Below are positions 41,697 to 50,129 of a DNA stretch of 64,000 nt, one piece after another. The notes under the pieces are model-generated. The model was not told the DNA's origin. It saw only the letters and a program-made list of their open reading frames with translations, and ran no database searches. The stretch is from a virus. The translations under genes and the position numbers were made by a program. The DNA is taken from IMG/VR virus record IMGVR_UViG_3300009184_000039, positions 1 to 64,000 of that record, one strand, 5' to 3'. Within the stretch, counting starts at the first letter, position 1. Every line of letters starts with the position of its first letter.

Positions 41697-41972
41697 ATGT
41701 TTACAGCAGACGCACTCATCGATACAGTTCAAACTGGTAAAAAAACTTTCGTTAACACATTCGTCACAAACGAATCAGTAAAAGACGCAATGATCAAGTT
41801 CATTGACGCACAAGCCGATTACACCAAAAAAGCCTCCAAGGTTGGTTTGGACACAGCAACCACGCTCACAAGCGAAGCAATGAAACAAGTGCAAGAAGTG
41901 GTTAAATTTGACTATGTCAAAGCCGGACAAGAATTCTTCAAAGCATTCCAGCCAGCAACAGCCAAAAAGTAA
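41697..41972 (+). CDS. Phasin-like small helical protein
   Basis: 91 residues, almost entirely helical. FIDAQADYTKKASKVGLDTATTL and FDYVKAGQEFFKAFQ resemble phasins, amphipathic proteins coating polyhydroxyalkanoate granules in betaproteobacteria and others. The family is weakly conserved, so this is tentative. It is a single-gene unit with its own promoter, 5' stem-loop and terminator. Confidence 0.6.
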   Translation: MFTADALIDTVQTGKKTFVNTFVTNESVKDAMIKFIDAQADYTKKASKVGLDTATTLTSEAMKQVQEVVKFDYVKAGQEFFKAFQPATAKK

Positions 41973-41986
41973 TACATTAGTATTAC
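41969..41986 (+). repeat. Recurring short hairpin, copy 2
   Basis: GTAATAC-ATTA-GTATTAC, perfect 7-base arms, just before a terminator and promoter. It is related to the hairpins at 14555, 50455, 53075 and 62842. Confidence 0.55.
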
Positions 41987-41992
41987 CATTTA

Positions 41993-42018
41993 CAAGCCCT
42001 GTTAGCACAGGGCTTTGT
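41993..42018 (+). terminator. Rho-independent terminator
   Basis: CAAGCCCTGT, loop TAGC, ACAGGGCTTTG, then TCTT. It ends the phasin-like transcript. Confidence 0.8.
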
Positions 42019-42019
42019 C

Positions 42020-42048
42020 TTGACCAATAATGGCTATTCTGCTATACT
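42020..42048 (+). promoter_or_regulatory. Sigma70-type promoter, predicted leaderless
   Basis: TTGACC, 17 bases, TATACT, then six bases to the ATG of the lipoprotein gene; the start site would be the A of ATG. Confidence 0.75.
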
Positions 42049-42054
42049 TGCCAC

Positions 42055-42291
42055 ATGAGATACTTAATACCGTTAGTTGTTGTGGTAGCAGGTTGTGCCA
42101 ATGTGCGGCCACCTGTGGACGTGAGTCTTATTCCCAATGACTGTGCCAATCAATCCGCCATCATCAACTGGCTGGAAGAACAGAGCCGAATTTCCCCTTC
42201 AACCTTTTCAGACAAGGACCAATATGCAAGACATCGTGCCTCGATTCGCCAGCGTGTATGGAATATGCGTTACACTTGCAATCTTGTGTAG
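42055..42291 (+). CDS. Small lipoprotein
   Basis: 78 residues. The signal peptide ends in lipobox VVAGC (Cys14), then NVRPPVD, so the mature protein would be lipid-anchored, probably in the outer membrane. Two more cysteines could pair. It is the first of four exported proteins in a row. The message looks leaderless. Function unknown; its overlap with a second lipoprotein recalls nested spanin genes, but no Rz-like partner is present. Confidence 0.72.
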   Translation: MRYLIPLVVVVAGCANVRPPVDVSLIPNDCANQSAIINWLEEQSRISPSTFSDKDQYARHRASIRQRVWNMRYTCNLV

Positions 42292-42565
42292 TGCAGGTTG
42301 TTCAACTGTGCAACAAACGCCCATGGGCTTTCAAGACCTAGATCACTTCAAAGTCAATTGCAAGAAAAAAGCAGAACAAATTGCATTCTTACAAAGCATG
42401 AGACCCACACGAGATGAAAAATTACTTGCTGGGTTCAGTGTCATGTTGCAACCCTGGAACTATCTTGTGGAGCCTTATGAACACGACAGCAAACGAGCAG
42501 TATCAACAGGAAGATCAGAATGGGTAATAAATCAATTGTTAATGGAACTTCGCGACAACTGCTGA
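42224..42565 (+). CDS. Lipoprotein nested at the end of the previous lipoprotein gene
   Basis: 113 residues from the ATG before QDIVPRFASVYG; the frame opens further upstream but only this start gives a signal peptide ending in lipobox LCSAGC. The mature part is helical with a Cys pair. The two lipoprotein genes overlap by 68 bases in different frames, and its end overlaps the next exported protein by 46 bases. Confidence 0.72.
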   Translation: MQDIVPRFASVYGICVTLAILCSAGCSTVQQTPMGFQDLDHFKVNCKKKAEQIAFLQSMRPTRDEKLLAGFSVMLQPWNYLVEPYEHDSKRAVSTGRSEWVINQLLMELRDNC

Positions 42566-43113
42566 TTGCAAGTTTGTTGGCACCTGTCATGGCCATGGCC
42601 CAACAGTGTGTGATGCAGACCAAAACAGTCACGCAAAGTCAAGTTCAAATTGAAGAGCGCAGTCAGATCACTGCACAGATTGTGCCGGTTCCCGGTGGCG
42701 ATCAACGATGCATGATCTCCATGCGAGGTCGCGTGGGTGCCACATGGTACACTGGATTTGGTGACTTTGTGTTTGCACGAACAGGCGTTCCTGAACAGGC
42801 CTGTGCTTCGGCTCAGCAACGTGCTGAAGCCAGTATTGTGACACAAGCAGGTCCAAAACGAGTGGCAACTGATAACACTTTGATTTGTCGAGAAGACCCC
42901 ACACTGGATACAATACGTAAAACGGATCCAGGTACAGTGGCCAAATTGGCACAGTACCGCCCACATCCGGATTACCCGCGAGAATTCCACTACAACGGAT
43001 CACGGTGCCGTTGGTTTTTGGATCCTGCTTGGACCGGACGTGATCTGCGTACAGGACAGGGCATAATTTGTCACTTACAAGAAAACAATTGGGTTGTGGT
43101 TGACAAATTTTGA
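42520..43113 (+). CDS. Exported cysteine-rich protein
   Basis: 197 residues. The N-terminus SRQLLIASLLAPVMAMA reads as a signal peptide (cleaved before QQCVM). The mature part has about six cysteines spread along the chain, fitting disulfides in the periplasm, and ends FHYNGSRCRWFLDPAW...WVVVDKF. No family recognised. Confidence 0.68.
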   Translation: MGNKSIVNGTSRQLLIASLLAPVMAMAQQCVMQTKTVTQSQVQIEERSQITAQIVPVPGGDQRCMISMRGRVGATWYTGFGDFVFARTGVPEQACASAQQRAEASIVTQAGPKRVATDNTLICREDPTLDTIRKTDPGTVAKLAQYRPHPDYPREFHYNGSRCRWFLDPAWTGRDLRTGQGIICHLQENNWVVVDKF

Positions 43114-43128
43114 CAGATCAGTTATACT
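43100..43128 (+). promoter_or_regulatory. Sigma70-type promoter
   Basis: TTGACA, 17 bases, TATACT, overlapping the stop of the exported protein gene. AAAGAGGTAGAT precedes the next ATG. Confidence 0.72.
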
Positions 43129-43159
43129 ACAAACATCGTTAATCACCAAAGAGGTAGAT

Positions 43160-43909
43160 ATGAAACTTTCAGTAATCGCTTTAGCACTTGTTGCAGTCAT
43201 GGGGACAGCACAAGCACAAACACAACCGCATCCTTATGCAATGAATCAAGCACCGGTCTCGGCACCGCCTAGTGCTCCTGCATGGTTCACAAGACTGCCC
43301 GAAGACACCGCGGACATGATCTTTTCGGCCGCAGTGGGTTCTAGCGTGGACGAGCAGATGGCCTATGACAAGGCACGTATGCAAGCCGAACGTAAGTTGG
43401 TAGAACTCATGAGTTCTAGAGTTCGCTCAAATGTAAAAAGTTACCGCAATGACCGTGGTGATTCAATGCAAGAAAGCACAGAAGTCACAATCAACAAAAC
43501 AGCCGATGGCGAGTTGATTGGCGCACAACGTGTGGACAGTCAGGCCACATTTGATGGTCGTGTGTATCGTGTTTATGTATTGCTACGTTACCCACTGGCA
43601 CAGAACAACACCTTGCGTAAAGAGCGTGAAGGTGCGCAGGGCAAGCGTGAAGCAGACTTGAGAGCCGCAAGGGCACAGCAAGACCTTGAGCGTGAGACTC
43701 AACGTCAACGTTCGGAAGCAGAGGCCGCAGATCGTAGATTGAAAGAGGAAATCGGACCACGCTCTGATGCTCCAGCACCGGCCTCAACAGTCAACACCAC
43801 TGAAGGTCCTGTGAAGTTACTGGATGTGGACAATGCTGAGTACCGGCAAAAACGCACAGAAGCACTGGCCAAACCCGGCGCAGTGATTGGACAAACAGTC
43901 GTCAGATAA
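43160..43909 (+). CDS. Exported LPP20-like protein with coiled coil
   Basis: 249 residues from the ATG after AAAGAGGTAGAT. A signal peptide (LSVIALALVAVMGTAQA) is followed by FSAAVGSSVDEQMAYDKARMQAERKLVE, the pattern of the LPP20 domain found in FlgP and similar envelope proteins, then strands VYRVYVLLRYPL. Residues 170-215 form a charged coiled coil. No lipobox cysteine, so it is periplasmic rather than lipid-anchored. Role in the phage unknown. Confidence 0.72.
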   Translation: MKLSVIALALVAVMGTAQAQTQPHPYAMNQAPVSAPPSAPAWFTRLPEDTADMIFSAAVGSSVDEQMAYDKARMQAERKLVELMSSRVRSNVKSYRNDRGDSMQESTEVTINKTADGELIGAQRVDSQATFDGRVYRVYVLLRYPLAQNNTLRKEREGAQGKREADLRAARAQQDLERETQRQRSEAEAADRRLKEEIGPRSDAPAPASTVNTTEGPVKLLDVDNAEYRQKRTEALAKPGAVIGQTVVR

Positions 43910-43914
43910 TAACC

Positions 43915-43942
43915 TATAAATAACAGCGGTCTTCGGACCGCT
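43915..43942 (+). promoter_or_regulatory. Exact late promoter followed by a UUCG stem-loop
   Basis: TATAAATA, then AGCGGTC-TTCG-GACCGCT and a TTCTTTCTTT tract up to the next ATG. The hairpin could end the upstream transcript, or form the 5' end of the late message. No ribosome site lies between it and the ATG, which is unusual. Confidence 0.55.
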
Positions 43943-43952
43943 TTCTTTCTTT

Positions 43953-44537
43953 ATGACCATGCCCACACAAGAAACTATTCAAACGGAACAAAATCATTCA
44001 CAGTCCCTGGCCGACAATGGCATGTATGTTTTCATGGGTGACGTGGATGACGAAAACATCAAGCCAGTAGTGGAATGGGTTTTGTACGAAAACTATGTGA
44101 CCAAGAAAAAGAAAAAGGAACTGTTACTAATGATCTGCTCCGGTGGAGGAGACATGGGCGCGGCCTTTGCCCTGATTGACGTCATGATGAGTTCGCAGAT
44201 TCCAATTAAAACTGTGGGTCTTGGTACTATTGCATCAGCAGGCTTGCTGATCTTTATATCCGGCACTCATGGACGCAGAATACTCACACCCAACACCAGT
44301 ATTCTAAGTCATCAGTTTTCGTGGTACAATGAAGGCAAAGTGCATGAGTTGTTTGCCACAATGAAAGAGTTTGAACTCACACAGGCTCGAATGTTGGCAC
44401 ACTATGAATTGTGTACTGGTCTGGGTAGAGAAGAGATACGCACGAACCTGTTGCCAGCACAGGATGTTTGGCTGAGTGCATCGGAAGCCCTGGCTCTGGG
44501 CGTGTGCGATGATATCAGCGTTTTAAATAGGTCTTAA
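43953..44537 (+). CDS. Divergent ClpP-like serine protease
   Basis: 194 residues. The ClpP fold markers are MICSGGGDMGAAFALIDVM, then the nucleophile Ser95 in TIASAG, His120 in ILSHQF and Asp171 in LPAQDVWLSASEAL, so the catalytic triad is complete. It is much more divergent than the canonical clpP at 48353; the N-terminal loops that gate the pore and touch ClpX are different. It could mix with ClpP rings, cut its own substrates or act in head maturation. The start follows a late promoter and hairpin and lacks a ribosome site; ATG at 43959 is another option. Confidence 0.83.
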   Translation: MTMPTQETIQTEQNHSQSLADNGMYVFMGDVDDENIKPVVEWVLYENYVTKKKKKELLLMICSGGGDMGAAFALIDVMMSSQIPIKTVGLGTIASAGLLIFISGTHGRRILTPNTSILSHQFSWYNEGKVHELFATMKEFELTQARMLAHYELCTGLGREEIRTNLLPAQDVWLSASEALALGVCDDISVLNRS

Positions 44538-44710
44538 CCGCCACGTGCGCTTCGGCGTGTGACATTGGCACCACCGAAGCCTTTGGTGTTTGCTTTGGGA
44601 CCTTGCTTTTTAGGTGCCTTGCCCAGGCCAGGATGCAGTTCCTGGTTTTTCTTTTTGGCATCGTTGGCCATGTTGATAAATGGATTGGAACTTTTCTTTG
44701 GTTCTGTCAT
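44534..44710 (-). CDS. 58-residue basic small protein
   Basis: Minus-strand gene with TAAGGAG eight bases before its ATG. The product is Lys/Asn/Gly-rich (NAKKKNQ-like stretches and KGFGGANVTRRSARGG end) and probably disordered, perhaps binding nucleic acid. Its stop overlaps the stop of the ClpP-like gene. It follows the virion-like gene on the same strand by 10 bases. Confidence 0.65.
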   Translation of the reverse strand: MTEPKKSSNPFINMANDAKKKNQELHPGLGKAPKKQGPKANTKGFGGANVTRRSARGG

Positions 44711-44719
44711 AACAACTCC

Positions 44720-46339
44720 TTAGCGTTTTCTTACATTTCGACCCAGCACATCCTTGGTCATTCGCGGTGCTTGAGTTTGTCTGGCTGCCTTGGCGCCAGG
44801 ACCAGTCAAGCGTTTTTTGTCAGTTTCTGCATCCAAGGTGTCGGCACTGACTCCAGGTCCCATATAGTCCACAAGTTCCCCGGCGTTGTTATCACCAGGT
44901 GCGTCGGTAGTGGCAGTCTTTTCAACGTTGTCTATAGCCCGGGGTTCTTTGTTGATATTGAATACTAGTTTGCCGCCCGAACTGGCAGTTGAACTGTAAC
45001 TCTTTTGTGCTTCTAGTGTGACTTGAGTAAACAACTTGCTGGGCCATATGGTTCTAAATCCTTGGATAACAAATTCGCCATCTTTGGTCTTGGAAGCATC
45101 GGTGTACATTTGCACAAAGGCCGAGTGGTTAAGGATGTCAGCGGCTGCCTCAGAGAAGTTGGTTTTCAAGTTGATTTCATTACAAACTTTATACGCAATA
45201 GAACTCACCAAGTGATTGAGAGGAACTATCTTGCTGGGATCTTCTGCATTGCGATCTTGATACAGTTGTTTGAGATTTTTTGATAACTTGGTTTTTTTGA
45301 TGTCAAAGTCAGGATCGCCAGCCGATTGTTTGAGACTCATCACTTGAGATATTTCATCCGGAGTAATAATTTCCAACTGCACAGCCAAGTTTAACGGACC
45401 AGAGTTGTGGTCGCCTCGGTCAATTGTGTTAAGGATCTCAACAACTTCGGGATAATTCTGAGCAAACTCGGGCATGCCAGCGGCTTCAAGTTCACGTAAA
45501 GCAACCAACAAGTTCACACTACTGGCCATGGCACCTTTGGCACCCTTGCTTGACAGTTTGATTTGCTTGCCTTCGGGACTGACCAACAATGAGTCGTATA
45601 ACTCGCCACTCACATTGGTATTAAAACTAACGGTACAATCTGCAAACCCGTTTTGGCCCATGAACAATGCGGCTGCCTCGCCGGCATTGCCTTGAACCTC
45701 ACCTCCGTTGATTAACACACAGGGCTGGAGCATTTCACAAAAGTAATCACGGAAACCTTTGAAGTCCATGCCTTCACCATCTACTGCTACAGGGAATGTG
45801 GGCGAGTTCATGATGGTTGCGGCGGCCCGATATTCAGGACTTTCTGTAGTGAACTTTGCACCAATCTGTGCCAAGATACTCTTGGGGGTTTGTTTCTTGA
45901 AATTGGTCAGCACATCGCTGGGTTTGTAACCGGCTTTTTCTTTGCTACCGCGAGCATCAGTTTGGCCAAAGCCACCAGGTATGTCTTTGGTCTGGAAAAA
46001 TGTATTCTGTGTTCTTACAGGTTTGATATCTCGAGTGAACTTTGCTAGATATCTAGTGCCCACGGCGGTGTCAAATGCCGCGATACCAAATGCTCTCATG
46101 CTGGCATTGGGCTGATTGACTTTTTCAATTGGATGACCAGCGGCTTTTTCCACATCCATCCAAGCATCCATAAAATCATGTGCATTTGCGTAACTGCCAA
46201 CTTCGGGGTAAAATGTCAAGGATTTAAACACAATTTTATCATCAACTGTTTCTCCCCGGGAATATATTTCACCGGGTTTACGGGCACTGAGTCCACGGCT
46301 TTCCACAATTGAATCTAATAGGTTGATTAAATCTCTCAT
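44720..46339 (-). CDS. Probable virion protein
   Basis: 539 residues. The start MRDLINLLDSIVESRGL with ARKPGE resembles the N-terminal helix of structural proteins in T4-like marine phages, where it can act as a propeptide. The rest is alpha/beta without enzyme motifs I recognise, and the tail is charged and low-complexity (ends RNVRKR). Divergent from the gene at 46372, with 32 bases between. Confidence 0.65.
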   Translation of the reverse strand: MRDLINLLDSIVESRGLSARKPGEIYSRGETVDDKIVFKSLTFYPEVGSYANAHDFMDAWMDVEKAAGHPIEKVNQPNASMRAFGIAAFDTAVGTRYLAKFTRDIKPVRTQNTFFQTKDIPGGFGQTDARGSKEKAGYKPSDVLTNFKKQTPKSILAQIGAKFTTESPEYRAAATIMNSPTFPVAVDGEGMDFKGFRDYFCEMLQPCVLINGGEVQGNAGEAAALFMGQNGFADCTVSFNTNVSGELYDSLLVSPEGKQIKLSSKGAKGAMASSVNLLVALRELEAAGMPEFAQNYPEVVEILNTIDRGDHNSGPLNLAVQLEIITPDEISQVMSLKQSAGDPDFDIKKTKLSKNLKQLYQDRNAEDPSKIVPLNHLVSSIAYKVCNEINLKTNFSEAAADILNHSAFVQMYTDASKTKDGEFVIQGFRTIWPSKLFTQVTLEAQKSYSSTASSGGKLVFNINKEPRAIDNVEKTATTDAPGDNNAGELVDYMGPGVSADTLDAETDKKRLTGPGAKAARQTQAPRMTKDVLGRNVRKR

Positions 46340-46371
46340 GCATTACTTATCTCTGCAATAAGTAAACCACA

Positions 46372-47379
46372 ATGAATGTCACAATACCCATAGAAGTCAG
46401 CGGCGATATATGGTACAACGAAATAGAAGTACGACAACAGTTAAGAGAATTGCCCAGCGACGCCAAAATCACATTAGATTTATGCAGTGAAGGGCCCAGT
46501 CTACATCGCCTGGGCATAATGTCTGTAGTAGATGATTGGTTGACCCAACACAACTTGCCGCCCAATGCTGTTACAATCACACGATGGAGCAACGGCGGAG
46601 AATCTGTTGGTTATAAAAAATCCAGATGTAGTTATCCTAGTCATTTTTGGCATTATGCAAGAAACTATCAACTGCCACCTGAACAAAATTTCAGCGGAGT
46701 AAAGGAATATTTGTTTGGCTTGTTTTTGGGACGAGCCACAGTTCATCGTAATGTAATTTTATATCAAGTTCAACAACAATGGACCAATCAATTTTTGATC
46801 AGTCGACTCACCGCACTTACTCCTGAAGGTACTCCAGTGCCTGAGCCCTGGAACATACGTAACTTTAAAGGCTGGCGCTTGCTAGAGACACTAGCAGATT
46901 GGGCACCAGACAATCAGCAGAATATTATTGATTGGTTTGCCACACAAAAATTCTTAAGCCTGGATGGTAGAACTGTTCGAGATCAATATGGGGATCCGGG
47001 CAATCATTTGGTACATAACCGAAGTATGTTAGAACATTATCATAAGTTTAATATAGAACTTGTGTGTGAAAGTTATACTCTAGGACAGACATTTTTCCCC
47101 ACAGAAAAAACAGCAAGGCCTATTGCAGGAACACGGCCTTGGATCATCTACGCCGCACCAGGATATATTCAACAATTGAAACGCATGGGCTTTTGCAGTT
47201 TTGATTCTATATGGGATGAATCTTACGATCAATTGGAAGGGCCTGCTAGATGGACAGCAATGAAAACAGTTATTCAGCAACTGATTGAGTTGGATAACAA
47301 CGCACTAAATTCAGTATTAGAACAAGCACATGCAATTGCTTTGCAAAATCGTCTGCATTTTGAAGTTTTATTCCCATGA
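46372..47379 (+). CDS. Glycosyltransferase-like protein, SEK-motif family, copy 3
   Basis: 335 residues. Near residues 238-275: TEKTARPIAGTRPWIIYAAPG, then GFCSFDSIWDESYDQ, shared with copy 2 and copy 4. The N-terminal half differs and may bind the acceptor. It overlaps the next family member by 4 bases, so the pair is co-translated. The donor-binding motif resembles GT10-type enzymes; the function is inferred. Confidence 0.62.
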   Translation: MNVTIPIEVSGDIWYNEIEVRQQLRELPSDAKITLDLCSEGPSLHRLGIMSVVDDWLTQHNLPPNAVTITRWSNGGESVGYKKSRCSYPSHFWHYARNYQLPPEQNFSGVKEYLFGLFLGRATVHRNVILYQVQQQWTNQFLISRLTALTPEGTPVPEPWNIRNFKGWRLLETLADWAPDNQQNIIDWFATQKFLSLDGRTVRDQYGDPGNHLVHNRSMLEHYHKFNIELVCESYTLGQTFFPTEKTARPIAGTRPWIIYAAPGYIQQLKRMGFCSFDSIWDESYDQLEGPARWTAMKTVIQQLIELDNNALNSVLEQAHAIALQNRLHFEVLFP

Positions 47380-48365
47380 TAATCAAAACATTTGATCAAG
47401 GATGGGGACAACAATATCCTCTCAAACAATATGAACAAGAGATTGTTGCCAGTCTCATAATACCATTTGCAGAGAGCAGCCAACGAATAGTTATGATCAA
47501 CAGCGTTTGGTACACTAACGAAATGCACGAACAAGTAATCTCCTGGTTACGCAATAACACCTGGGATCAAATAGTACTTGTGGCTATGTTGGATGCCGCT
47601 ATTCCCTATCCTGATCGATACGCAGAGTTTGGCCGACCGGTAACAGGTATTGGTTACTACCCAGGGGCAGGACAAGTGGACTTTTGTGCTTTGTTTGTTG
47701 ATCATTTTTTACACGCACCTGATCAACCACTACTGCTAGAGGCTGGCACAATTGACACAGCCTACATGTGCTTGAATCGAAAACCGCACTGGCACAGAAG
47801 ACGACTGTTCAATAGACTGGATACCTTGGGAATTGTGAGCAAGGGTATTGTGAGCATGGGTGGCGAGGGTCAGGCTGTGGTGACTTTAATACAGGATAGA
47901 GAACATGATACTCTTGCACCCAATGCCACACGAAATCACTATGGTGTTCCCAACGACATTGTGAGTCTTGGACATCTAGGAAACTGGCGCAGACATTTGG
48001 TCAACGTGGTTACTGAAACGTTTTATGATATTAATCAAACCGGTTTTGTGAGTGAAAAAATCTACAAACCCATTGTGGGTTGCAGACCTTTTTTGATTTA
48101 TGATCCTGATGGCGGCACACGTTGGTTACATGATCGTGGATTTGAAACCTACACACAGGACTTTCAAGATATTTCAGATCTGGATCTTGCAGAACCACAT
48201 AACCTTCCTGAATTTCTAAAGGTACTATGTGGGCAAACTCCTGCATACTGGCAAAAGAAATTTGTTGACTTACAGGAAAAAATCCTATACAATAAGGATC
48301 ATTTTGCTGATTATGTTAGTCAGCAACAATCTATAGTTAAACAAGGAATATCATGCCCCATTTAG
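47376..48365 (+). CDS. Glycosyltransferase-like protein, SEK-motif family, copy 4
   Basis: 329 residues. The motif is [19 protein letters not shown] followed by GFETYTQDF. Tandem arrangement with copy 3 suggests duplication followed by divergence or two steps of one glycan pathway. Its end overlaps clpP by 13 bases, joining sugar-transfer and protease genes in one transcript. Confidence 0.62.
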   Translation: MIIKTFDQGWGQQYPLKQYEQEIVASLIIPFAESSQRIVMINSVWYTNEMHEQVISWLRNNTWDQIVLVAMLDAAIPYPDRYAEFGRPVTGIGYYPGAGQVDFCALFVDHFLHAPDQPLLLEAGTIDTAYMCLNRKPHWHRRRLFNRLDTLGIVSKGIVSMGGEGQAVVTLIQDREHDTLAPNATRNHYGVPNDIVSLGHLGNWRRHLVNVVTETFYDINQTGFVSEKIYKPIVGCRPFLIYDPDGGTRWLHDRGFETYTQDFQDISDLDLAEPHNLPEFLKVLCGQTPAYWQKKFVDLQEKILYNKDHFADYVSQQQSIVKQGISCPI

Positions 48366-48946
48366 TACCTATTGTGCTTGAACAAACCGCCAAAGGCGAA
48401 CGCAGTTATGACATCTACAGTCGCCTGTTAAAAGACCGTGTGATCATGCTGGACACAGAAGTTAGTGAACACACGGCCAGTTTGTTGGTAGCACAGATGT
48501 TGTTCTTGGAATCAGAAAATCCTGACAAAGATATCTCCCTGTACATTAACTCACCAGGCGGAAGTGTCACAGCAGGCATGGCAATTTATGACACCATGCA
48601 GTTTATCCGGTGTGATGTGCAGACCATTGTGATGGGGCAAGCCTGCTCCATGGGATCACTATTGGCCATGGCCGGTGCCGCAGGCAAGCGCATGATCCTG
48701 CCCAATGCTCGACACATGATTCATCAACCCTCGGGTGGCGCACATGGACAAGCCACAGACATTCAAATTCAAGCAAGAGAAATCCAAAAAATGAAAGAGT
48801 ATCTAACTAACATCTATGTCCGGCACAATACCGCAGGAAAAAGTTACCAAGAACTAAGCGCAGATATGGAACGTGATTTCTTTATGTCAGCACAAGAGGC
48901 TGTGGACTATGGCCTAGCCGACAAGATCATTAACAAAAGGATATAA
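48353..48946 (+). CDS. clpP: ClpP protease, canonical
   Basis: 197 residues. Catalytic Ser99 (GQACSMGS), His124 ([10 protein letters not shown]) and Asp175 (MERDFFMSA) are all present, as are the N-terminal VPIVLEQT stretch and [14 protein letters not shown]. It should form the usual double heptamer. With the phage ClpX it makes a complete ClpXP machine. The start lies inside the preceding gene, and a TTG-started gene follows two bases after its stop. Confidence 0.96.
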   Translation: MPHLVPIVLEQTAKGERSYDIYSRLLKDRVIMLDTEVSEHTASLLVAQMLFLESENPDKDISLYINSPGGSVTAGMAIYDTMQFIRCDVQTIVMGQACSMGSLLAMAGAAGKRMILPNARHMIHQPSGGAHGQATDIQIQAREIQKMKEYLTNIYVRHNTAGKSYQELSADMERDFFMSAQEAVDYGLADKIINKRI

Positions 48947-48948
48947 TA

Positions 48949-50064
48949 TTGTTCTTTACTCTATCTCTTGATAAAGATTTAAGATTACCTAATCACGCAA
49001 TCATTGGCAATTGGTGTTTCAGTTACGATGATGGGTGGGCTAAAACAAGCAATGGATGGTTTAAAGGTTACAACCAACCCAAAATTAATCATGGCAACTA
49101 TGTTGAGATCGTAAAAGATAAATCAGATATCAGTATTGTTCATGACCAGTATCGCTCTTTTCCACTGTGGTGGAATGAATCCACTGTTACACTTACAAAT
49201 TTACTAGGCAATGGAAAAGTTATATGCGCTGATGACCTGGTGATGTTGACTCCTGATCACAACATCAAATATGCCAAACAAGATGTCATTGGTGCAATTT
49301 CTGAAAATACTATATCTTTAGATCAAGCAGTAGAAAAAATAGAACAAAATCTTTTAAGTAAAACAATAGATTTAGCCATAAGTTATAGTTCTTTACCAAA
49401 AAAATTGTTTGTGTCGGGTGGTGTAGATACCTTGCTGTTGTATGCGTTGATCAAACAACAAGATTTGCCGGTTGATGTAATTAACTATGAACACATAGAA
49501 TATGATTGGTTTTTAAACAATAATTTCAAAGAAATTAAATCCCAACATTGGACCTACAATCAAATACATCATTGGAAAGACAAGACCATGCTGATAACAG
49601 GTTCTTGCGGCGATGAATATTTATTTCGAGGTCCAAACACAATTGCATTATGGGCGGCCTGGCACGACATTGACATTGAAAAATACATCAAGAAACACAA
49701 TTATTATCATACAAATTATTTTTTAAAAGAAAAAAATATCAGTGTGTTTCAAAAGTTTTACAAAAATAAAAAACAAATACAAGAACAGTTTGTTACAAAG
49801 GTTGATCTAGTGCAACAAATACTTGATATTCTCGTCAATGACCATCAACACTGGCACATCGGTAATACTCTTACCTGGACTCCGTTTAAAGATTTGGAAC
49901 TAATTAAAATTGTTTTGCAACTGTCAGTTGATGACTTAATGAAACAAATATTAGATGCCAAAATCAATAAAATGATAATGGAAAGGTTGTACCCCCAAAG
50001 TTTAATTTATCTTAGCAATTCAAAAAATCATAAACCAAGAGAAAATTTGCATCTGTTAAAATAA
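48949..50064 (+). CDS. Asparagine-synthetase-like ATP-pyrophosphatase
   Basis: 371 residues from a TTG. The PP-loop VSGGVDTLLLYALI (about 155-168) and LITGSCGDEYLFRGP (near 215-229) match the ATP-binding and substrate blocks of asparagine synthetase-type enzymes. The N-terminal 150 residues retain the look of the glutaminase domain (VHDQYRSFPLWW), but the catalytic Cys at position 2 is absent, so ammonia or another nucleophile would be used. It may amidate a peptide, sugar or carboxylate. The gene is markedly AT-rich compared with clpP. Confidence 0.75.
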   Translation: MFFTLSLDKDLRLPNHAIIGNWCFSYDDGWAKTSNGWFKGYNQPKINHGNYVEIVKDKSDISIVHDQYRSFPLWWNESTVTLTNLLGNGKVICADDLVMLTPDHNIKYAKQDVIGAISENTISLDQAVEKIEQNLLSKTIDLAISYSSLPKKLFVSGGVDTLLLYALIKQQDLPVDVINYEHIEYDWFLNNNFKEIKSQHWTYNQIHHWKDKTMLITGSCGDEYLFRGPNTIALWAAWHDIDIEKYIKKHNYYHTNYFLKEKNISVFQKFYKNKKQIQEQFVTKVDLVQQILDILVNDHQHWHIGNTLTWTPFKDLELIKIVLQLSVDDLMKQILDAKINKMIMERLYPQSLIYLSNSKNHKPRENLHLLK

Positions 50065-50065
50065 G

Positions 50066-50128
50066 TTAAGGATGTACTTCCCAGCCTTCACGTGCCCAAC
50101 GAAACAATGTTACGAGAGCGTCGATCAT
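50066..50128 (-). CDS. 20-residue possible micro-protein
   Basis: Last of three minus-strand reading frames, one base after the previous stop. Sequence begins MIDALVTLFRWAREGW, an amphipathic Trp-containing helix. Its stop lies beside the stop of the convergent gene. Its short length makes the call uncertain; the tight spacing supports it. Confidence 0.4.
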   Translation of the reverse strand: MIDALVTLFRWAREGWEVHP

Positions 50129-50129
50129 G

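Noticed and set aside
42055-42565. Rz/Rz1 spanin pair
   Set aside because: Both nested products are lipoproteins; an inner-membrane Rz-type coiled-coil partner is missing.
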